Source: Hirundichthys speculiger (lineage: Eukaryota; Chordata; Actinopteri; Beloniformes; Exocoetidae). Taken from it: DNA of 64,000 bases. The notes under the pieces are model-generated. The model saw nothing but the letters and a program-made list of their open reading frames with translations, searched no databases and was not told where the DNA came from. Position 1 is the stretch's first letter. Each line of letters begins with the position of its first letter. The stretch is taken from the NCBI GenBank assembly GCA_018398805.1, contig JAGFBZ010000936.1:930001-994000 (forward strand), given 5' to 3'. Positions 1-12,200 of this stretch are shown here, piece after piece. Position numbers and translations under genes: made by a program.

Positions 1-460
1 ACACATTTACAAGTGGATCGCCGGTAAGATCTCCAAATGTATTTTGGGTAAAATCGTCATCAACAGCCGTTCATCAGTGTCATCGTCAGTCACTAGTCAA
101 CAGGGTCTACGTGGTGCAGGGTAGGTGGATCACGAACTAATCTAATCATGAGTGACAGTTCATACAAGCATAAAAGTGGAGCAACAAAACAATATGTGAG
201 TTAGTGTTAGACTGTTGATGAGGTTGTTATCGGAGTAGCCCGACCGCCTAACGTTGTTATCAGGGGCCAGGTAGCCTAATGTTTTTGTTGTTCTCATGGT
301 TTGTTAGACTTCATGTCGGTTTTGTCGGGTTACTCTTGCATAAAGGCTCGTACAACTATGTGCTCGGAGTTGGTATTTATTAACAGCAATGGAAACACAT
401 CAGGCTAAATCGGCACTTAGTACCGAGCAGAATGAATGAATGCCGGTAGCTACTACAACA

Positions 461-700
461 ACTAGAAAAGCACTCGAAGAGCGCAGACCTCCGCCAAAAT
501 TTAAAAGTGATCCAGATTCCAGGATTTCTTCTGGATCACACCCAAAAATGAAATCAGTTCTTCCTTTTCACATTTCCGACAACTCCCGAAAATTTCATCA
601 AAATCCATCCATAACTTTTTGAGTTATCTTGAACGCAGACAGACAGATAAACGCTGGCAAAAACACAAACTCCTTGGCGGTGGTAATAACGGTGGTGCAT
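461..700. repeat. dispersed repeat, copy 1 (shared with 23455-23670)
   Basis: It starts ACTAGAAAAGCACTCG, contains TCCAGGATTTCTTC and ATCAAAATCCATCCATAAC, and ends in CAGACAGACAG followed by CCTTGGCGGTGGTAATA. About 200 bases are closely repeated in the same orientation at 23455-23670. It resembles a widespread animal interspersed repeat; I cannot assign the family safely. Confidence 0.8.
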
Positions 701-1360
701 CTCCCACGTGACGTCACAACCGCATACCGCCTAATACATTTTAGAGAATACATATCATGCCGTAATACTACAGGTTTGATTGATTTCAAAATAACATGGT
801 CGCTCTTCGTGGTGTTGAACTCTTACTATCAAATGCTTTGAGCTATGTGTCAAAAATGTAGTAATGCTTGTAAGCCCCGCTGTTGCGGGCATGTGTATGT
901 TGTAAACGATGTAATCACAACCTTTATAGGGTTTAAAGGGCCCGGCCATGTGCCCCGCCCCCGGCCCGCCAGTGACATGCTCCGCTGCTGGTGGTTGGCA
1001 TATACTTTAACTTACACACACCAAATTTGGTTAGTGAACTCACAAGATAAACAAATTTAGTTTCTACATTGCTTTAGCCACGTCCGACAGGAAGTCAGAT
1101 ATATTAGATTATGTCTGTTTGACACTTTGTGAATTTTAATGTTCGTGTCCTAGATGCATCATCTGATTTGTGTCAAATTTGGTAACATGATGTCAAGATG
1201 TTGGTGATATTAAACTGTGAAGCATTTTCTATTGCATTAAATGGCCTGTCTGTGGCAATGTGTCAAATTTCCAATTCCAAATAGGACTTTGGCTGTAATT
1301 TGAATGAACATGATGGGATAACCTTCAAAATTGACATGTTTAACGACAGAACTGTCCTGT

Positions 1361-1393
1361 TGTCATCTACGTAATAATATTACGTAGATGACA
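1361..1393. repeat. perfect short inverted repeat
   Basis: Two 15-base arms (TGTCATCTACGTAAT and its exact complement) are separated by AAT. Each arm contains TACGTA. No gene function is evident. Confidence 0.85.
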
Positions 1394-1563
1394 GTCACAA
1401 CGCCATCTAATGGTAATATATTTTACTTTTTGAGATGCTTCTCCTAGCAGGATGATCAGATTAGTCTCAAATTTGGTCAGTACACCTTTAAGACATGGTG
1501 GATTCTCTTTTAGTGTTTTCATTTAGTCTATAATGAATGTTCACATTATGTCAATGTGGCTTT

Positions 1564-1757
1564 ATCCACAGCTGCACTACTTCCTAAACTTCAGCCAGCT
1601 GCTGTGTTTCCTGTGTACCATTAATTGACAAACTAATTAACCCAGGGTGTGTCTGACCTCACAGCAATGGTCAGACACACCTGGATTAATCAGTTTGTCC
1701 AATAATGGCACACAGAAACAAAAGCTGAAGTATAAAAAGAAGTAGTGTAGCTGTGAT
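1564..1757. repeat. long foldback (MITE-like) element
   Basis: About 95 bases on the left are imperfectly complementary to about 95 bases on the right around a short centre near 1668-1677. The inner arms around GTGTGTCTGACC / GGTCAGACACAC match best. The outer arms (ATCCACAGCTGCACTACTTC against GAAGTAGTGTAGCTGTGAT) still pair well. The form is typical of a small non-autonomous foldback element. Confidence 0.7.
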
Positions 1758-1899
1758 TTTAGCATTTTCTGTACACCAAAAATCTAAGGGATACTGCTCG
1801 TGGCGGGTCCCAGAAAATTTCCCTTATTTTCAAATCCAAAACTTGACAGGTATGTTCCTGCTAACTCGGTCCCTAGTGAGTGTTTGTATATTGAAAAAG

Positions 1900-2042
1900 T
1901 TTTGGCTAAATAAACAACACACTGTTGAAGAAAATGGATTTGCATTTTGTTCCCATACTGTACCGAAAATGTACCGAACCGTGACCCCAAAGCCGAGGTA
2001 CGTACTGAACCATGATTTTTGCATACCGTTAACACCCCTAAT
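1900..2042 (-). mobile_element. hAT-like repeat end fragment
   Basis: The stretch ends TACCGTTAACACCCCTAATC and contains tandem-like ACCGAA / CCGAACCGTGACCCC blocks. On the minus strand the end reads TTAGGGGTGTTAACGGTA, the style of non-autonomous hAT element ends common in fish. The other end was not found. Family assignment is from memory of such ends. Confidence 0.4.
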
Positions 2043-3261
2043 CTGAACACAGCAAATTGTAGTTTTATATTTTTAAGACAAATTGTTGATTTTTGACAAA
2101 TACTTAGCATGGTGACTTCTTTTTATCTGTCTTTGTTCCTTTGATCTCTGTTATTACAGTAGTGTTGGCTTTCATTGTTTTCACTCAGGTGAGGGAGAGA
2201 GAGGTGTCCCAGCTGTGAAGCCATGTGGTCAGATCTCCTCCAGCTCTCACACATTTGATTAAGACTTGACTGAATGAATTAACACGACATTATTAGATCC
2301 AAGTCATGGCACCACCTGCTGACGACATGAATTCTGGACTTCACACTTTTACCTATTGCACCCAGCCGGTTGCCCAGATTTGGCAATCAAAGAATCAACA
2401 CCTTAATGAGATTCAAACCTCATGAAACTTTGGACACTTATCAGAGTTAGTAAGAACTTGTAGATTTTATGGAGTTTGACATTTGCAGAACATGTTTTTG
2501 GCTTTTGTTGTTGTTGTTTTGTCCTCAGTGTCTCTTGGATGGCATCATTCTGGCTTGCATTAACCTAGTGAGACTCTTCAGAGCTAACCATGCAGTTCAG
2601 TTCAAAGTACCTTCTGGGTTACCTGCAACAGCACTTCCAATGCATAGCAATGAACTGTTTGAGAGGACATTGTAAAGGTGTGGATAACAGGGGATTTTTC
2701 TTAACTTTCCTCACATCCAGTGTCCATATTTGTGTGTGGTTGTGGTTCCTTATTTTTGTTATTTAGTGTATCTTTTATTCCTGAGTGGGAGATCGATCTA
2801 GGTACTTGCGTAGACTATGTGCTTAGTGTTGTGGAAAAAATAATGTACATCCCTATATTTATTTTTCCACACTTGGTGACTGTAGCATCTGAGTAAGACT
2901 GAGGATAAACTCAGTGAATTTAATATCCATTTGCATGCATACATACTCAGCAGGTCCATGAGGAATGACCAAGAACATCTGTTAGTACAATTGCTTTAAC
3001 AGGAAACACCCGAATACACTAGACAAAATATATAAGGCAACTTGAAACAAGATCTTGCAGGTGTCTAAGACTTGTGGGAACCCAAAGAAATCAGACACAA
3101 TAGAGGTCCCATTGCTGGAACTAGGTATGTCACCTTCAAATTAGTTCAACAATAACAAAGTCATGAAGATAATGTTTACATTCTCTCCACATTTAGTCCA
3201 TTGAACTCCATTTTTGGATTGCACACAGTTGACCACCGAGGGACCCTGTACATTCTTGAGC

Positions 3262-3400
3262 AGAGATGCACCAATTGCAATTTTCTTTGCCGATCGCAAT
3301 TTCCCATTCTCTTGAAGGTCAGACCTGCCAATGCTGATTAATGGCCAATTCAGATTTCCTTAGAAGTACAATCTACGGGATATATTAACTTAATCAACAA
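3262..3400 (+). repeat. dispersed-repeat fragment (GATGCACCAATTGC type)
   Basis: It begins AGAGATGCACCAATTGCAA, followed by CCGATCGCAATTTCCC. This resembles decayed ends of non-autonomous DNA transposons in fish that begin with a GATGCACCGAT core. Only one end is recognisable. Confidence 0.35.
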
Positions 3401-3601
3401 TGAAAGATATTATAGGCTGCCAACTGGCCTTATTTTTAGCCTCTTAACCTCATTGGTTTTAGAACATTGAGTGTGGACAAGATTGTGATGCTCTTTTTAA
3501 GTGTTCGATTTTTTTTTTTCAAATTTTTAAACCGATACATTTACTGCTCTCCTCCCCTGAAAAGTAAAGAAAAAACATAAAAAAAGATTTCACCTCTGTT
3601 T

Positions 3602-4215
3602 TTTGTGGATGATGTGGTTCTGTTGGCACTATCAGGTGGGGATCTTTAGTTTAGCTGCTGAGTGTGAATCAGTGGGGATGACAATCAACACCTCAAACTG
3701 AGACCATGGTTCTCGGTGATTAAAGGGTAGAATGCCCTCTCTGGGTTGGGAGTGATGTACACAAGTGAGGGAATAATGGAGCAAGAGATCAACAGGCAGC
3801 TTGGTGCAGTGTCTGCTGTGGTCCGGTCTCTGTACCGGTCTGTTGCGGTGAAGAGAGAGCTGAGCCAAAAGGCAAGACTGTCTTTTTACCGGTCGATCTT
3901 TGTTCCAACCCTCACTTATGGTCATGAACTGTGGGTAGTGACCGAAAGAATTAGATCGCAGAAACAAGCGGCTGTAATGAGTTTCCTCCACAGGGTGGCT
4001 GGACTCTCCCTCAGGGATAGGGTAAGAAGTTCAGTCATCCCAGAGAGACTCAGAGTAGAGCCGCTGCTCCTCCACATCCAGAGAAGTCAGTTGAGGTGGT
4101 TCGGACATCTGGTAAGGATGCCTCTTGGATGCCTCATGGGAGAGGTGTTTTGGGCATGTCCAACCAGGAGAAGACCACGAAGCAGACCCAGGACACGCTG
4201 GAGAGATAACAGCCC
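3602..4215 (+). pseudogene. LINE reverse transcriptase relic (3' part)
   Basis: This is the C-terminal part of a non-LTR retrotransposon polymerase, 5'-truncated. It starts with FVDDVVLLA, a variant of the RT catalytic FADD motif. After stops and frame changes before 3746, an open stretch runs from VMYTSEGIMEQEINRQ through YRSIFVPTLTYGHELWV and LRDRVRSSVIPERLRVEPLL to RPRSRPRTRWRD. The YGHELW and R-S-Q-L-R-W-FGHL motifs are typical of a common teleost LINE. Stops and the missing N-terminus make it inactive. It sits in an elmo1 intron in the same orientation. Confidence 0.85.
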
Positions 4216-4332
4216 CGATCGTACACTTCCCGCTAGCCGCTACCCACAAATTGCGGGTATAGGAACCTCCGCTAACCACTAATGCAATCTTATGCCAACT
4301 CCCTTACTCACTTTGTAGGTGTGGCAATTGTT

Positions 4333-4363
4333 GGGTAGCGGGTGGTCTGACCACTCGCTACCC
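4333..4363. repeat. short hairpin
   Basis: The arms GGGTAGCGGGTGG and CCACTCGCTACCC pair over 13 bases with one mismatch around TCTGA. It lies just downstream of the LINE relic and may be a remnant of an element end. Confidence 0.6.
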
Positions 4364-4489
4364 ATTAAAGTCAAACACAGAAACCATTCATTAGTTTTAG
4401 GTTATAAATACAATAAAGAAACAGGAAGTTGAGTTGCTTGCTTTTGTGGTGAGATGAGAAGTGTTTGCAGATAGAAAACTTTTTATTTG

Positions 4490-4760
4490 ACCTCCCCATG
4501 GGGGGGATCCATGGCAGTTGAAAATGGCAGTGATAGTAATAATGATAGTAATCATTACCATAATCTTGTTAACATTTTAATTATTGGTAGCATTGTTATT
4601 TCTAGCATTATGACTATTTATACTATTGTTGGTGTTATTATTATTTTTATTATTGTTTTTTTTGTCAATTTTACTGTTGATGTTATTGTAATTATTGATA
4701 TTTTTATCATATGTATGTATTTCTTATGTATTTTACAGTATATTATATTATTGGCATAGA
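4490..4760. repeat. AT-rich low-complexity stretch
   Basis: The sequence is dominated by ATT/ATA/GTT triplet-like repeats. It is formally open on the + strand for 90 codons, but the peptide is almost only I, V, F, N and S. This reflects composition and I do not regard it as a gene. Confidence 0.6.
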
Positions 4761-4830
4761 TTTTAAAGACAAGACATAAAATTATATGTATTCACAGATT
4801 GGTATTTATATGTTTGATTGTCTCTGTTGT

Positions 4831-4861
4831 AAACTACACAGAGCATCACTCCGTGTAGTTT
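4831..4861. repeat. short hairpin
   Basis: AAACTACACAGAG pairs with CTCCGTGTAGTTT (one mismatch) around a five-base loop. No function is evident. Confidence 0.55.
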
Positions 4862-5093
4862 TATAGTCATCCTTCCATTTTTACTTATTTTGTTTGATAT
4901 TTTCATTTGTGTTTTGTGCAGCCCTAAATTGTATACATCTGTATAAGAATATGCATAAATGGACTATATTTGCACATTGTCTGTCTGTGATAAGGAACGT
5001 GCATAGGTTTATATATATGACATGCACAGATATATGTATGTATAAATTTTATAATATCTATTAACATTTATCCATTACTCCCTCCCCGATCCA

Positions 5094-5094
<1 letters not shown>

Positions 5095-5135
<41 letters not shown>
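5095..5135. repeat. (AC)n microsatellite
   Basis: About 20 uninterrupted AC dinucleotides. Confidence 0.95.
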
Positions 5136-5138
<3 letters not shown>

Positions 5139-6959
5139 TAAAAGGATAACTCAACAGAAAGAAGAAAAAAAGAAAACATTTCTTTTAGGAAAGCGAAGCA
5201 GATTGTGAAGCACTGCTGTCAGTAACCATTAAAGACAAATACAAAGCAAATATATTTAAACTAAGTAAATATTTGTAATGTTGATAATGCAGAAAACTCA
5301 TTACCATGCACAGACACAGATTGAAAAATGATTCACTAACATTTCCAGATCCTCTGATCCTTTATAAATAAAGTAATTAACTGTTGGCTCTGATGTACTT
5401 GTTTGCTTATTAGATTTTACCGCACATTACCCCCTGCCCATGTTTTCATTTTATTATTATATAGAAGATAAAATTCTTGTTCATATCTTATTTAATAAAA
5501 CTCTTGTTTCAGATTGCAACAGAACATCAGTTGTGTAATCTGAAGTATCTGTTGATGGCAGTTAAACCTTGCTACTTGTCTTTAGCTTTTCATCATTACA
5601 CCCACAGCTGAATGACTGACCTCATGCATGTTAATAGCTTTGTTAGTTCAGTTGTTTTAGAGTTCAGTATTTGAACTGAATATTGTTCACCTGTGAATTT
5701 CTAATTAGTATCTATATTATTTCCCTGATTTACAGTGAAAAAACCCCAATGACATATTCCTGAATCAAATCCCAACATCTTTTCCATGTCTTGGTTGCTT
5801 AATTTCAACAGAGCAGCTGCATTCTGATTTACAGCTGCTGCTGTACCCCTGCCAATAAAATCTGTCCATTGACATGAGTCATGTGGGCGGCCCCAGGTCA
5901 TAGAGGGATGTTGATTGGCTCGATGAAATGCTGTCCCATTAAGATACTGAGCAAAAACCATTGATTGGCTCCACGCCCCCAGCAATGTTATTGATAATGT
6001 TGATAATAATAACAGTAATCATGGGGTCCTGCCCTGCTGCATCTCGGCTAGGTCCACTGCATTTTTATATGTAAGAAAAATGTTACATGTTATATGACCA
6101 ATTTTAATAATTATCAGATATCAAGAACTGAGGATCTTGCAGATTCTGTTAAATGGTATTAATCTTTTGTTTTTTCAACACTGCATGCTTTTTTATTTTT
6201 TTTTCTTGCTATATCTCCTCCTTGGCACATGGTAGTAGGTGTTGAGATTGCTCAGCAGTTCTCTCTGGTCTACAGGAGCATGTGATAAATGGTGTGGAGC
6301 ACCCAGCACTTGGCCTCCTGCCCCATCCTGGCTGACTAGATCCCCATGAGGCCTCTGTGACCCCCACAGTTTGGAGGCCTTTGTGGGGCCCTGTGGGTCC
6401 GCTGTGTCCTTTCTGCACCATCTCCTCCAGGCCTTGATACATTATTCTTTCTATACATTTAGAGACTTGAGTAATGTTGAAATTTTTTGTTTTGGGCTAA
6501 AAAGTTGCATTTAATAAAATGGCATTAGATTTTAATATATTAATTTATTATTGATATAACTCTAATAGTTGTTGTTTTATCAAGTTCTAATGGAAAATAA
6601 AATTTTACAATTTTTTGTTGATATTGCAGTCTGGCTTCAAACTGTAGATAAGGCAAGCAGATAAAGTTAATACTGTTGTTAATAATGATGTGCAATCCAG
6701 AGATTTTCTCACCTCCGTATCTTAATTATCCTCAAGTCTGTCTTTCTTCATCTCTGCTCAACCATCCCTCTGTGGTTGTTAGCATCTTCATTCACTGTTT
6801 TTAATCCTCTGTTCTCTGTCTGTCATTACATTTATTCGTTTTGTCCGTTGCCCTGTTTTTTTGTCTTGTGTTGTCCCTTTTTGCAGGCACACATGTGCCA
6901 AACAGAAAAGATATCAGAATTCCAGGGTGAAAAATAGTATTCGTGTTTGGAAATAATCA

Positions 6960-7457
6960 ACGAGGTTTGCCAATCTTTCCAGGACTAGACATCCCAGCAA
7001 GTTCACCCCAACGTCATACTCATAGGAGGAGTGGCAAAAAAAAATCTCCCAGATTGTCATTACAGACTTTATTGGCTTCCGTTGCCATTGTAAATTTTAA
7101 ATATGATGACAATACAATTAAAAAAAAAAAAAAAAAAAAAGCACTCAAGAAATATGGCTAGTAGGATGGGTTGCTCGGGTAAAACCTCTTCTCTCTAAAG
7201 GAAAATGGCAGCATGGCTTAAATTCCATTTGAACAAACCACAGGTCTTTTGGACCAATATACTTCGGGCATGTTTGGAGATATTTGCCTATAATGCACAG
7301 ACCATATTTGGCAAAAGCGCAACATTTTCGGTAGAAAAACCTACCACCTGCCAGGCAGTAGTGGAATTTGGGCCTACAGGACCTGGGGGGTTTGCAGTCA
7401 TCAAGCCAAAGTGAACTTTTCTGAATACCAAAGTATTTTAGTGTCAAATGAGAGCAC
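6960..7457 (+). pseudogene. Tc1/mariner transposase relic
   Basis: Degenerate copy of a Tc1-like transposase. In order it shows the nucleotide pattern of the helix-turn-helix region (CCCAGCAAGTTCACCCCAA), then after a poly-A run the motif WVARVKPLLS, then LNKPQVFWTNIL, EIFAYNAQ, and PTGPGGFAVIKPK near 7360-7410. These correspond to conserved Tc1 segments around the catalytic DDE core (FW.N.LW.DE, GHNA, TGPG.LAVI). The expected D/E residue after the FW.NIL motif is lost, and frame changes and stops are present. A 21-A run (7120-7140) interrupts it. It breaks off near 7457; neither terminal inverted repeat is seen. Confidence 0.8.
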
Positions 7458-7599
7458 ATTTACAACAGCGGGCTACAGCAGAGGGCTGTACAGAAATATA
7501 CCAAATATAAAAACAAAAAAGCAACACTCAACACTAAAAGCAATAATCTAGGAGCAACAGGGATCTAACACAAAATTACAGACAACAGCTAGATAGATT

Positions 7600-8257
7600 A
7601 TTTTTACTAGAAAGACCGGGGATAAAGGTGGGTTTGAGATTTTATTGAGATGTAATATGGAGGGAGCATTTTGCACTTCAGGTGGTAATTGATTCACCCA
7701 GTTATGACTGAAGAAGCTCTGTCATCTTTATTTTTAAGTCGAGAGAGTGGCACAATGTAACAAGGCCTTTCCTGAATATCCAAAAGGCTGAGGTATGATG
7801 GTGGATAAGATTCATGAACCTGGCCATTAAGAGGCTCAAAAACAAACAATAAAATCTTAAACAGAACTCAAAAACGGACCAGAAGCCAGTGCAAAGAAGC
7901 CAAGACGGGTGTAATGAGAGCAGTCTTTTTAGTAGCCGTTAGCAGTCTTACTGTGACATTTTGTATCAACTGAAGACAATTTAACAGGGATTAGGGAAGG
8001 CTGTGATGTAGGGAGTTATAATAATCTACTCTAATAGTACTAATGGATGACTTTTTCCTGATGTTGTTGAGAAATGGAGGGTTTGAGTTTATCAATAATT
8101 CTGAATTGGTGGAGAGTGTAGAGTGAAGCTCAGAATCAAGGATGACATCAGAAGCTTTATGTCTGGACCTCAACAGATGGAGTTGGTGACCAAGAGAGGA
8201 CACTAAATCATTCACATTAAAGGCAGGAAATGATGCAGTTATTTTTTTCCAGAACAC
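7600..8257 (-). pseudogene. L2-like LINE reverse transcriptase relic (C-terminal part)
   Basis: Read on the minus strand, the stretch contains VILDSELH, VDYYNSLHHSLP, LLNCLQLIQNVTVRLLT and ITPVLASLHWL in the order usual for the C-terminal half of fish L2-type polymerases. Frameshifts and in-frame stops interrupt it, so it is dead. It adjoins the Tc1 relic and a short LINE piece in the other orientation at 8583-8668. Confidence 0.8.
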
Positions 8258-8582
8258 CTCCTGAGGGCTCTTTCTCCTGTGAATGTATTATAAAGACCCT
8301 TGACTCTTTTTTTTTTTTCTTTGTACTTAAGCAGTCAAAAAAACCTGGGTAAATCTTTCTCCTAATCACTACCCTGCAAGCTGACAGGACTGGTTTTCTT
8401 AGATTTGTTATATATGAATTCCTGGCTGTCCTAATATGTGTTTTTGAGGCTATAAGTGTGTGCTGCGGTTTAAATACAGAACTACTCATTTATTACATTC
8501 AAAACACGATAAGTTGTCTTGCACATGAAAAAAAAATAGCTTTAAAGACAAGCAAATAAGATTAAAACACTTCATTTTAATT

Positions 8583-8668
8583 TGAGGGTTCCTTAGACTT
8601 TGAGGTTATTGCTGTAAAAAATTTAGGAGTAATTCTTGATCTAAATCAGGAAATAGACTTTTAAATTC
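8583..8668 (+). pseudogene. short LINE fragment, opposite orientation
   Basis: It reads DFEVIAVKNLGVILDLNQ on the + strand. VKNLGVILD is the same polymerase block found on the minus strand nearby, so this is a separate inverted fragment. Only about 25 codons remain. Confidence 0.5.
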
Positions 8669-9198
8669 AAGCCAGGATGGATGACAGGGTTTGGACGACG
8701 TGGCTGGATTCATGCTCACATGTTGCACCAGGATTCATACGTCTCAATAGGTTTTGACTAACAGACAATGTGTTTCTGTATCATTAATGTCATTTACAAA
8801 CTACAACAAACAGGCGCTTCTTTTCACTTTAGATATTTAGTCAAGCAGAGCTCACTGAGTTTTTGAGAAGTATTTGGTTTATTGTGTGTTTTCTTTAAAT
8901 TAATCTGTGAGGCTTAAAATGAGGAACGTAAGTAAATGTGCTTTTCCACCTCTTGAGAGGCAGAATGTCCGCTGCTGCCCTAGAAACACTTTTACAGACA
9001 GTGATGAATGAAATTGTGCAGTAGATATTGTCAGCAGTCCCACATTAAGTGCTGGATAAATACAGACTCCCGGAGAGCAGCTTCTCATTGTGCCAGTCAT
9101 GCAATTTAAAATAATTGCAGCTGACTCAAAGTTGACTGGTGTTTAAGGAACTCAGCCCTGCACTGTGAACTAAAAGTAGTTTTGCCTTTTATCAACAG

Positions 9199-9239
9199 AA
9201 AAAGCCTCTCTCTGCCATCATTAAAGAAGTTTGTGAGGG
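9199..9239 (+). CDS. elmo1: elmo1 exon, residues ~27-40
   Basis: First elmo1 coding exon in the window, 41 nt. It follows an ATCAACAG acceptor and starts in phase 0. It encodes [13 protein letters not shown] plus two bases of a Gly codon, followed by a GTAAGT donor. This is part of the N-terminal Ras-binding-like region. The preceding exon with the start Met was looked for upstream to position 1 and not found. Confidence 0.93.
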
Positions 9240-12200
9240 GTAAGTCTTCACATATACTCTCCTTTTGATTTAGCATTATTAAAAATCCCTTTGCAAAAAT
9301 AAAAGAACTTCTTAGATTTGTTTAAGATATTCTGCATTTCTAATACCAGTTATGTAAAGTATTTTCTCTCCATCTGATGCCTTTTAGATGGTCCTTGGGG
9401 AATCATGAGAACTTTGCTCTTCAGATTGCTGATGGAACAAATTTCTACATCACAGAAAAGGTTTGGTTTAATCTGTTTCAAAGTGAAAACAGCAGTATCC
9501 TATATGTGGAGAAAGTAGGCCTTAAGTGCTTGCTAATTCTTATTTGCGTGTTGAAAACTCACAGAATCGTAACGACATCAAGAATGGCTCAATCCTGCGC
9601 TTAACCACTTCACCTGTAAGTCTTAGTTCTTCTTAAACTAGAGAGAATGTATCTTGGCATCTGCAGTCGTCATTGCTTGAATGTTTTCATCTGTGCGTGT
9701 CTCTCCTTTGCCCTTTCCTTTCCCACTCTGCTCTCTAGTACCAGACTGCGTTGCAGCTGCATGAACGGATCCAGTCATCCAGCATGGATGCCAAGCTGGA
9801 GGCGCTGAAGGACCTGGCCAATGCTTCCAGGGACATCACCTTCGCACAGGAGTTCATTAACCTGGACGGCATCTCGCTGCTCACTCAAATGGTTGAGAGT
9901 GGGACCGAGTAAGTCAATCGTCTGTTTCCTACCCTCAGCTGTGCAGCGCTTTCCTTCCCCTTATGTGTGATGGTGATGATGAGAAATGTTTGATTTGTGT
10001 GCTTTTTATTAACTAAAGGGCAGGTTCTTTGAGGGTCCAAATTCAAATTAAACACTACCACTTTGTAGTTAAATATGATTGATTTCTGGCTGCAGTTTCT
10101 CTTCCCTGACTGTAGTGATAATGCGTGTGATGAGATATGTGACAGCAGGTGACCGAGTCGGACTTGATTAATTTATATCCTGGTCGGCGTTCAAGTGGAG
10201 TTCAAAACAGAGTTGAATCCTTGGGGAATAACTGGCTACTTTGGAGTTGCACTGTGCAGTCTGCATCCCGCTGCCTTTCTCATTCACTCCTACAATCATT
10301 ACGTTAAGCTACCTCTATTTTCCTGATGTCTAGTGTAAAGGGCTTTGACATGGAAATTATGGATCCATGGCAACAGGAGTGTTTGTAATACTCGCTGCTC
10401 CTCATCAGTGACACGGAGGCGGAGCGGGTGAACAGCTTCTAAGAAATCACATCACAAAGAAGCTGTCATGGTCCCACATGTCCACCTGTTTTACAAAGCC
10501 CAGAAATGACAGCATTTTCAAATGAATCTTGCAGATGTTAAACTTCTATAGAAGAGCAGGAAAAGAGTGTCCTTAATATAAACATTGCAAACTGAAATGT
10601 GGATAGGAAAGGTCCAAGATAGGACCGTGCAGTGGGTAATTAAAGATCTACTCACCTAGCTTGTAACATTGTCGAGGCACAGACCACTGAGAATAGTAAA
10701 AGAAAAAAACAGCCACAGTTCGTTCACCCAGCCGCTATTCAACAAGCGGTGCATTCGATGCCGGCGTTATTTCTGTCATTAACTTTGACATTAATTCACT
10801 TATTTTGTTTGTGTGTTGAGCATTTCTAGTGACTGCACCGACTCACTCTGTGGTTGCAGAGCAAATATAAATGAGTCTTGATTTTGTTCTTTCTTGTTTC
10901 TCTTACAAAATTAATAAAAAATAAAAAAAAATGAGTGGATTTTACACTCAAAAGCAAGCTGCTGCCGTGCCACAACCATCATACCCTGATGGTAAATCCT
11001 CATCATTTCAAATGGATCAAACCATAGTTTGGGGAAGTTATGTCCACAGGATACCACAGCAGCTGTACATTCACCCGCTCACAAAGGTGCCATCCAGATG
11101 TGATCTGTGAATTCGGCGGCTCTTGTGCTATTCTTTCTGTGAGCCGTTTGTGTGATATACCATCCAAAAGGAAAGGGCCCCTGCACTGATATTTCACTAT
11201 TCAGCAAATCTCCAAGAGTAATTTGAAGGGAGTGGTGGACCGTGGAGATGAATCACCTGAAGGCTGAAGCAGAGGTGAAATTTCTCAGCCAAAATGTCAG
11301 GAGCCACTCACACTAGCAGCATCCTGTCTAAGTGTAAGGAGTGAAAGTCAAGAGGAAAATTGCAGTGCGAGTGAAAATGTCAACATACTCACGAGCTGAT
11401 GTGCTGTCAGCCGCCAGCCGTGCGAGACATGCTCATTTTCTGCTTCATTCAATTCTCAATATGCAACCCCCCCCCCAGGAAAAAAAGATGATGGCAGAAT
11501 TAAGATTCATAGCGTAAATGCACGTACACACAATGTCTCAAGTGTCCTCACTAACTAGCGTTGCCAACATGTTAAGTGGAGAAACCGTGTGCTCGTGTGT
11601 TAGTTGTGAGCAGTGGACTCTACGAGAACACTGCTCCTTGTACTGATGTATTAAATTGATCAATAGTTTCCTCATAATAATAATTTTATATTGTGGTTAC
11701 GTAATGGTTCAAAGTCTGTCATCAAGTTCTGATGTTTTATTCTCATTCCCAATGGTAAGGCTCTAATGGTCTCCTCTTTTTTCTTTTTTTTTTCAGCCTG
11801 CAGTGCCTTTGGTATTAATCATTTCCATTTGACAGGAAATCATAGAGACTCATCTCCTTTTTAAATATGGTGTTCAAATAATCAAAACTTTGACCCTTTT
11901 TAAACTTATTGCAGTGAGCTGTTAACAGCAGCACTGATGTTAACTCACTTCAACCCGCACGCAGCTCTTAGATTAGGTATATTTTTATGTAAATTACCAT
12001 CACATCAGATATTCAGCGTGAAAGAGCTTGAAAGTTGTGTATTTTGTGTGTGTGTGTGTGTCTGTGTGTGTAAAGGAGGGAGAGCAGGGTGAGTGGTTCT
12101 ACCGCATTATCTCAACAAAATGAGATTGTGAAACATGCAGATCAGATCAGACACAAGCACACACTCACTTATTAGTGCACCTGCCGACCAATTTTGGGAA

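Larger units (their letters stand above)
1..9198 (+). other. elmo1: elmo1 5' intron (upstream of first visible exon)
   Basis: No elmo1 coding exon was found here. In particular there is no codable match to the N-terminal IVKVAIEWPG segment. The stretch is AT-rich and contains the relics listed separately. The parts between them (about 2050-3250, 5140-6940, 8670-9198) show nothing I can name, apart from low-complexity AT runs. It is inferred to be intron because the exon at 9199 needs an upstream partner. Confidence 0.7.

Noticed and set aside
440..622. 60-codon + strand open frame
   Set aside because: It lies within the dispersed repeat that recurs at 23455-23670, and the frame is not kept in that copy.
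2306..2330. ATG GCA CCA CCT GCT GAC resembles the start of ELMO1 (MPPPAD)
   Set aside because: Only about five residues agree, the following codons (DMNSGLH) do not resemble VKVAIEWPG, and no suitable donor follows. Taken as chance.
6209..6442. GC-richer island with open frames on the minus strand
   Set aside because: It is distinct in composition, but no protein or RNA family is recognised and no splice partners are found.
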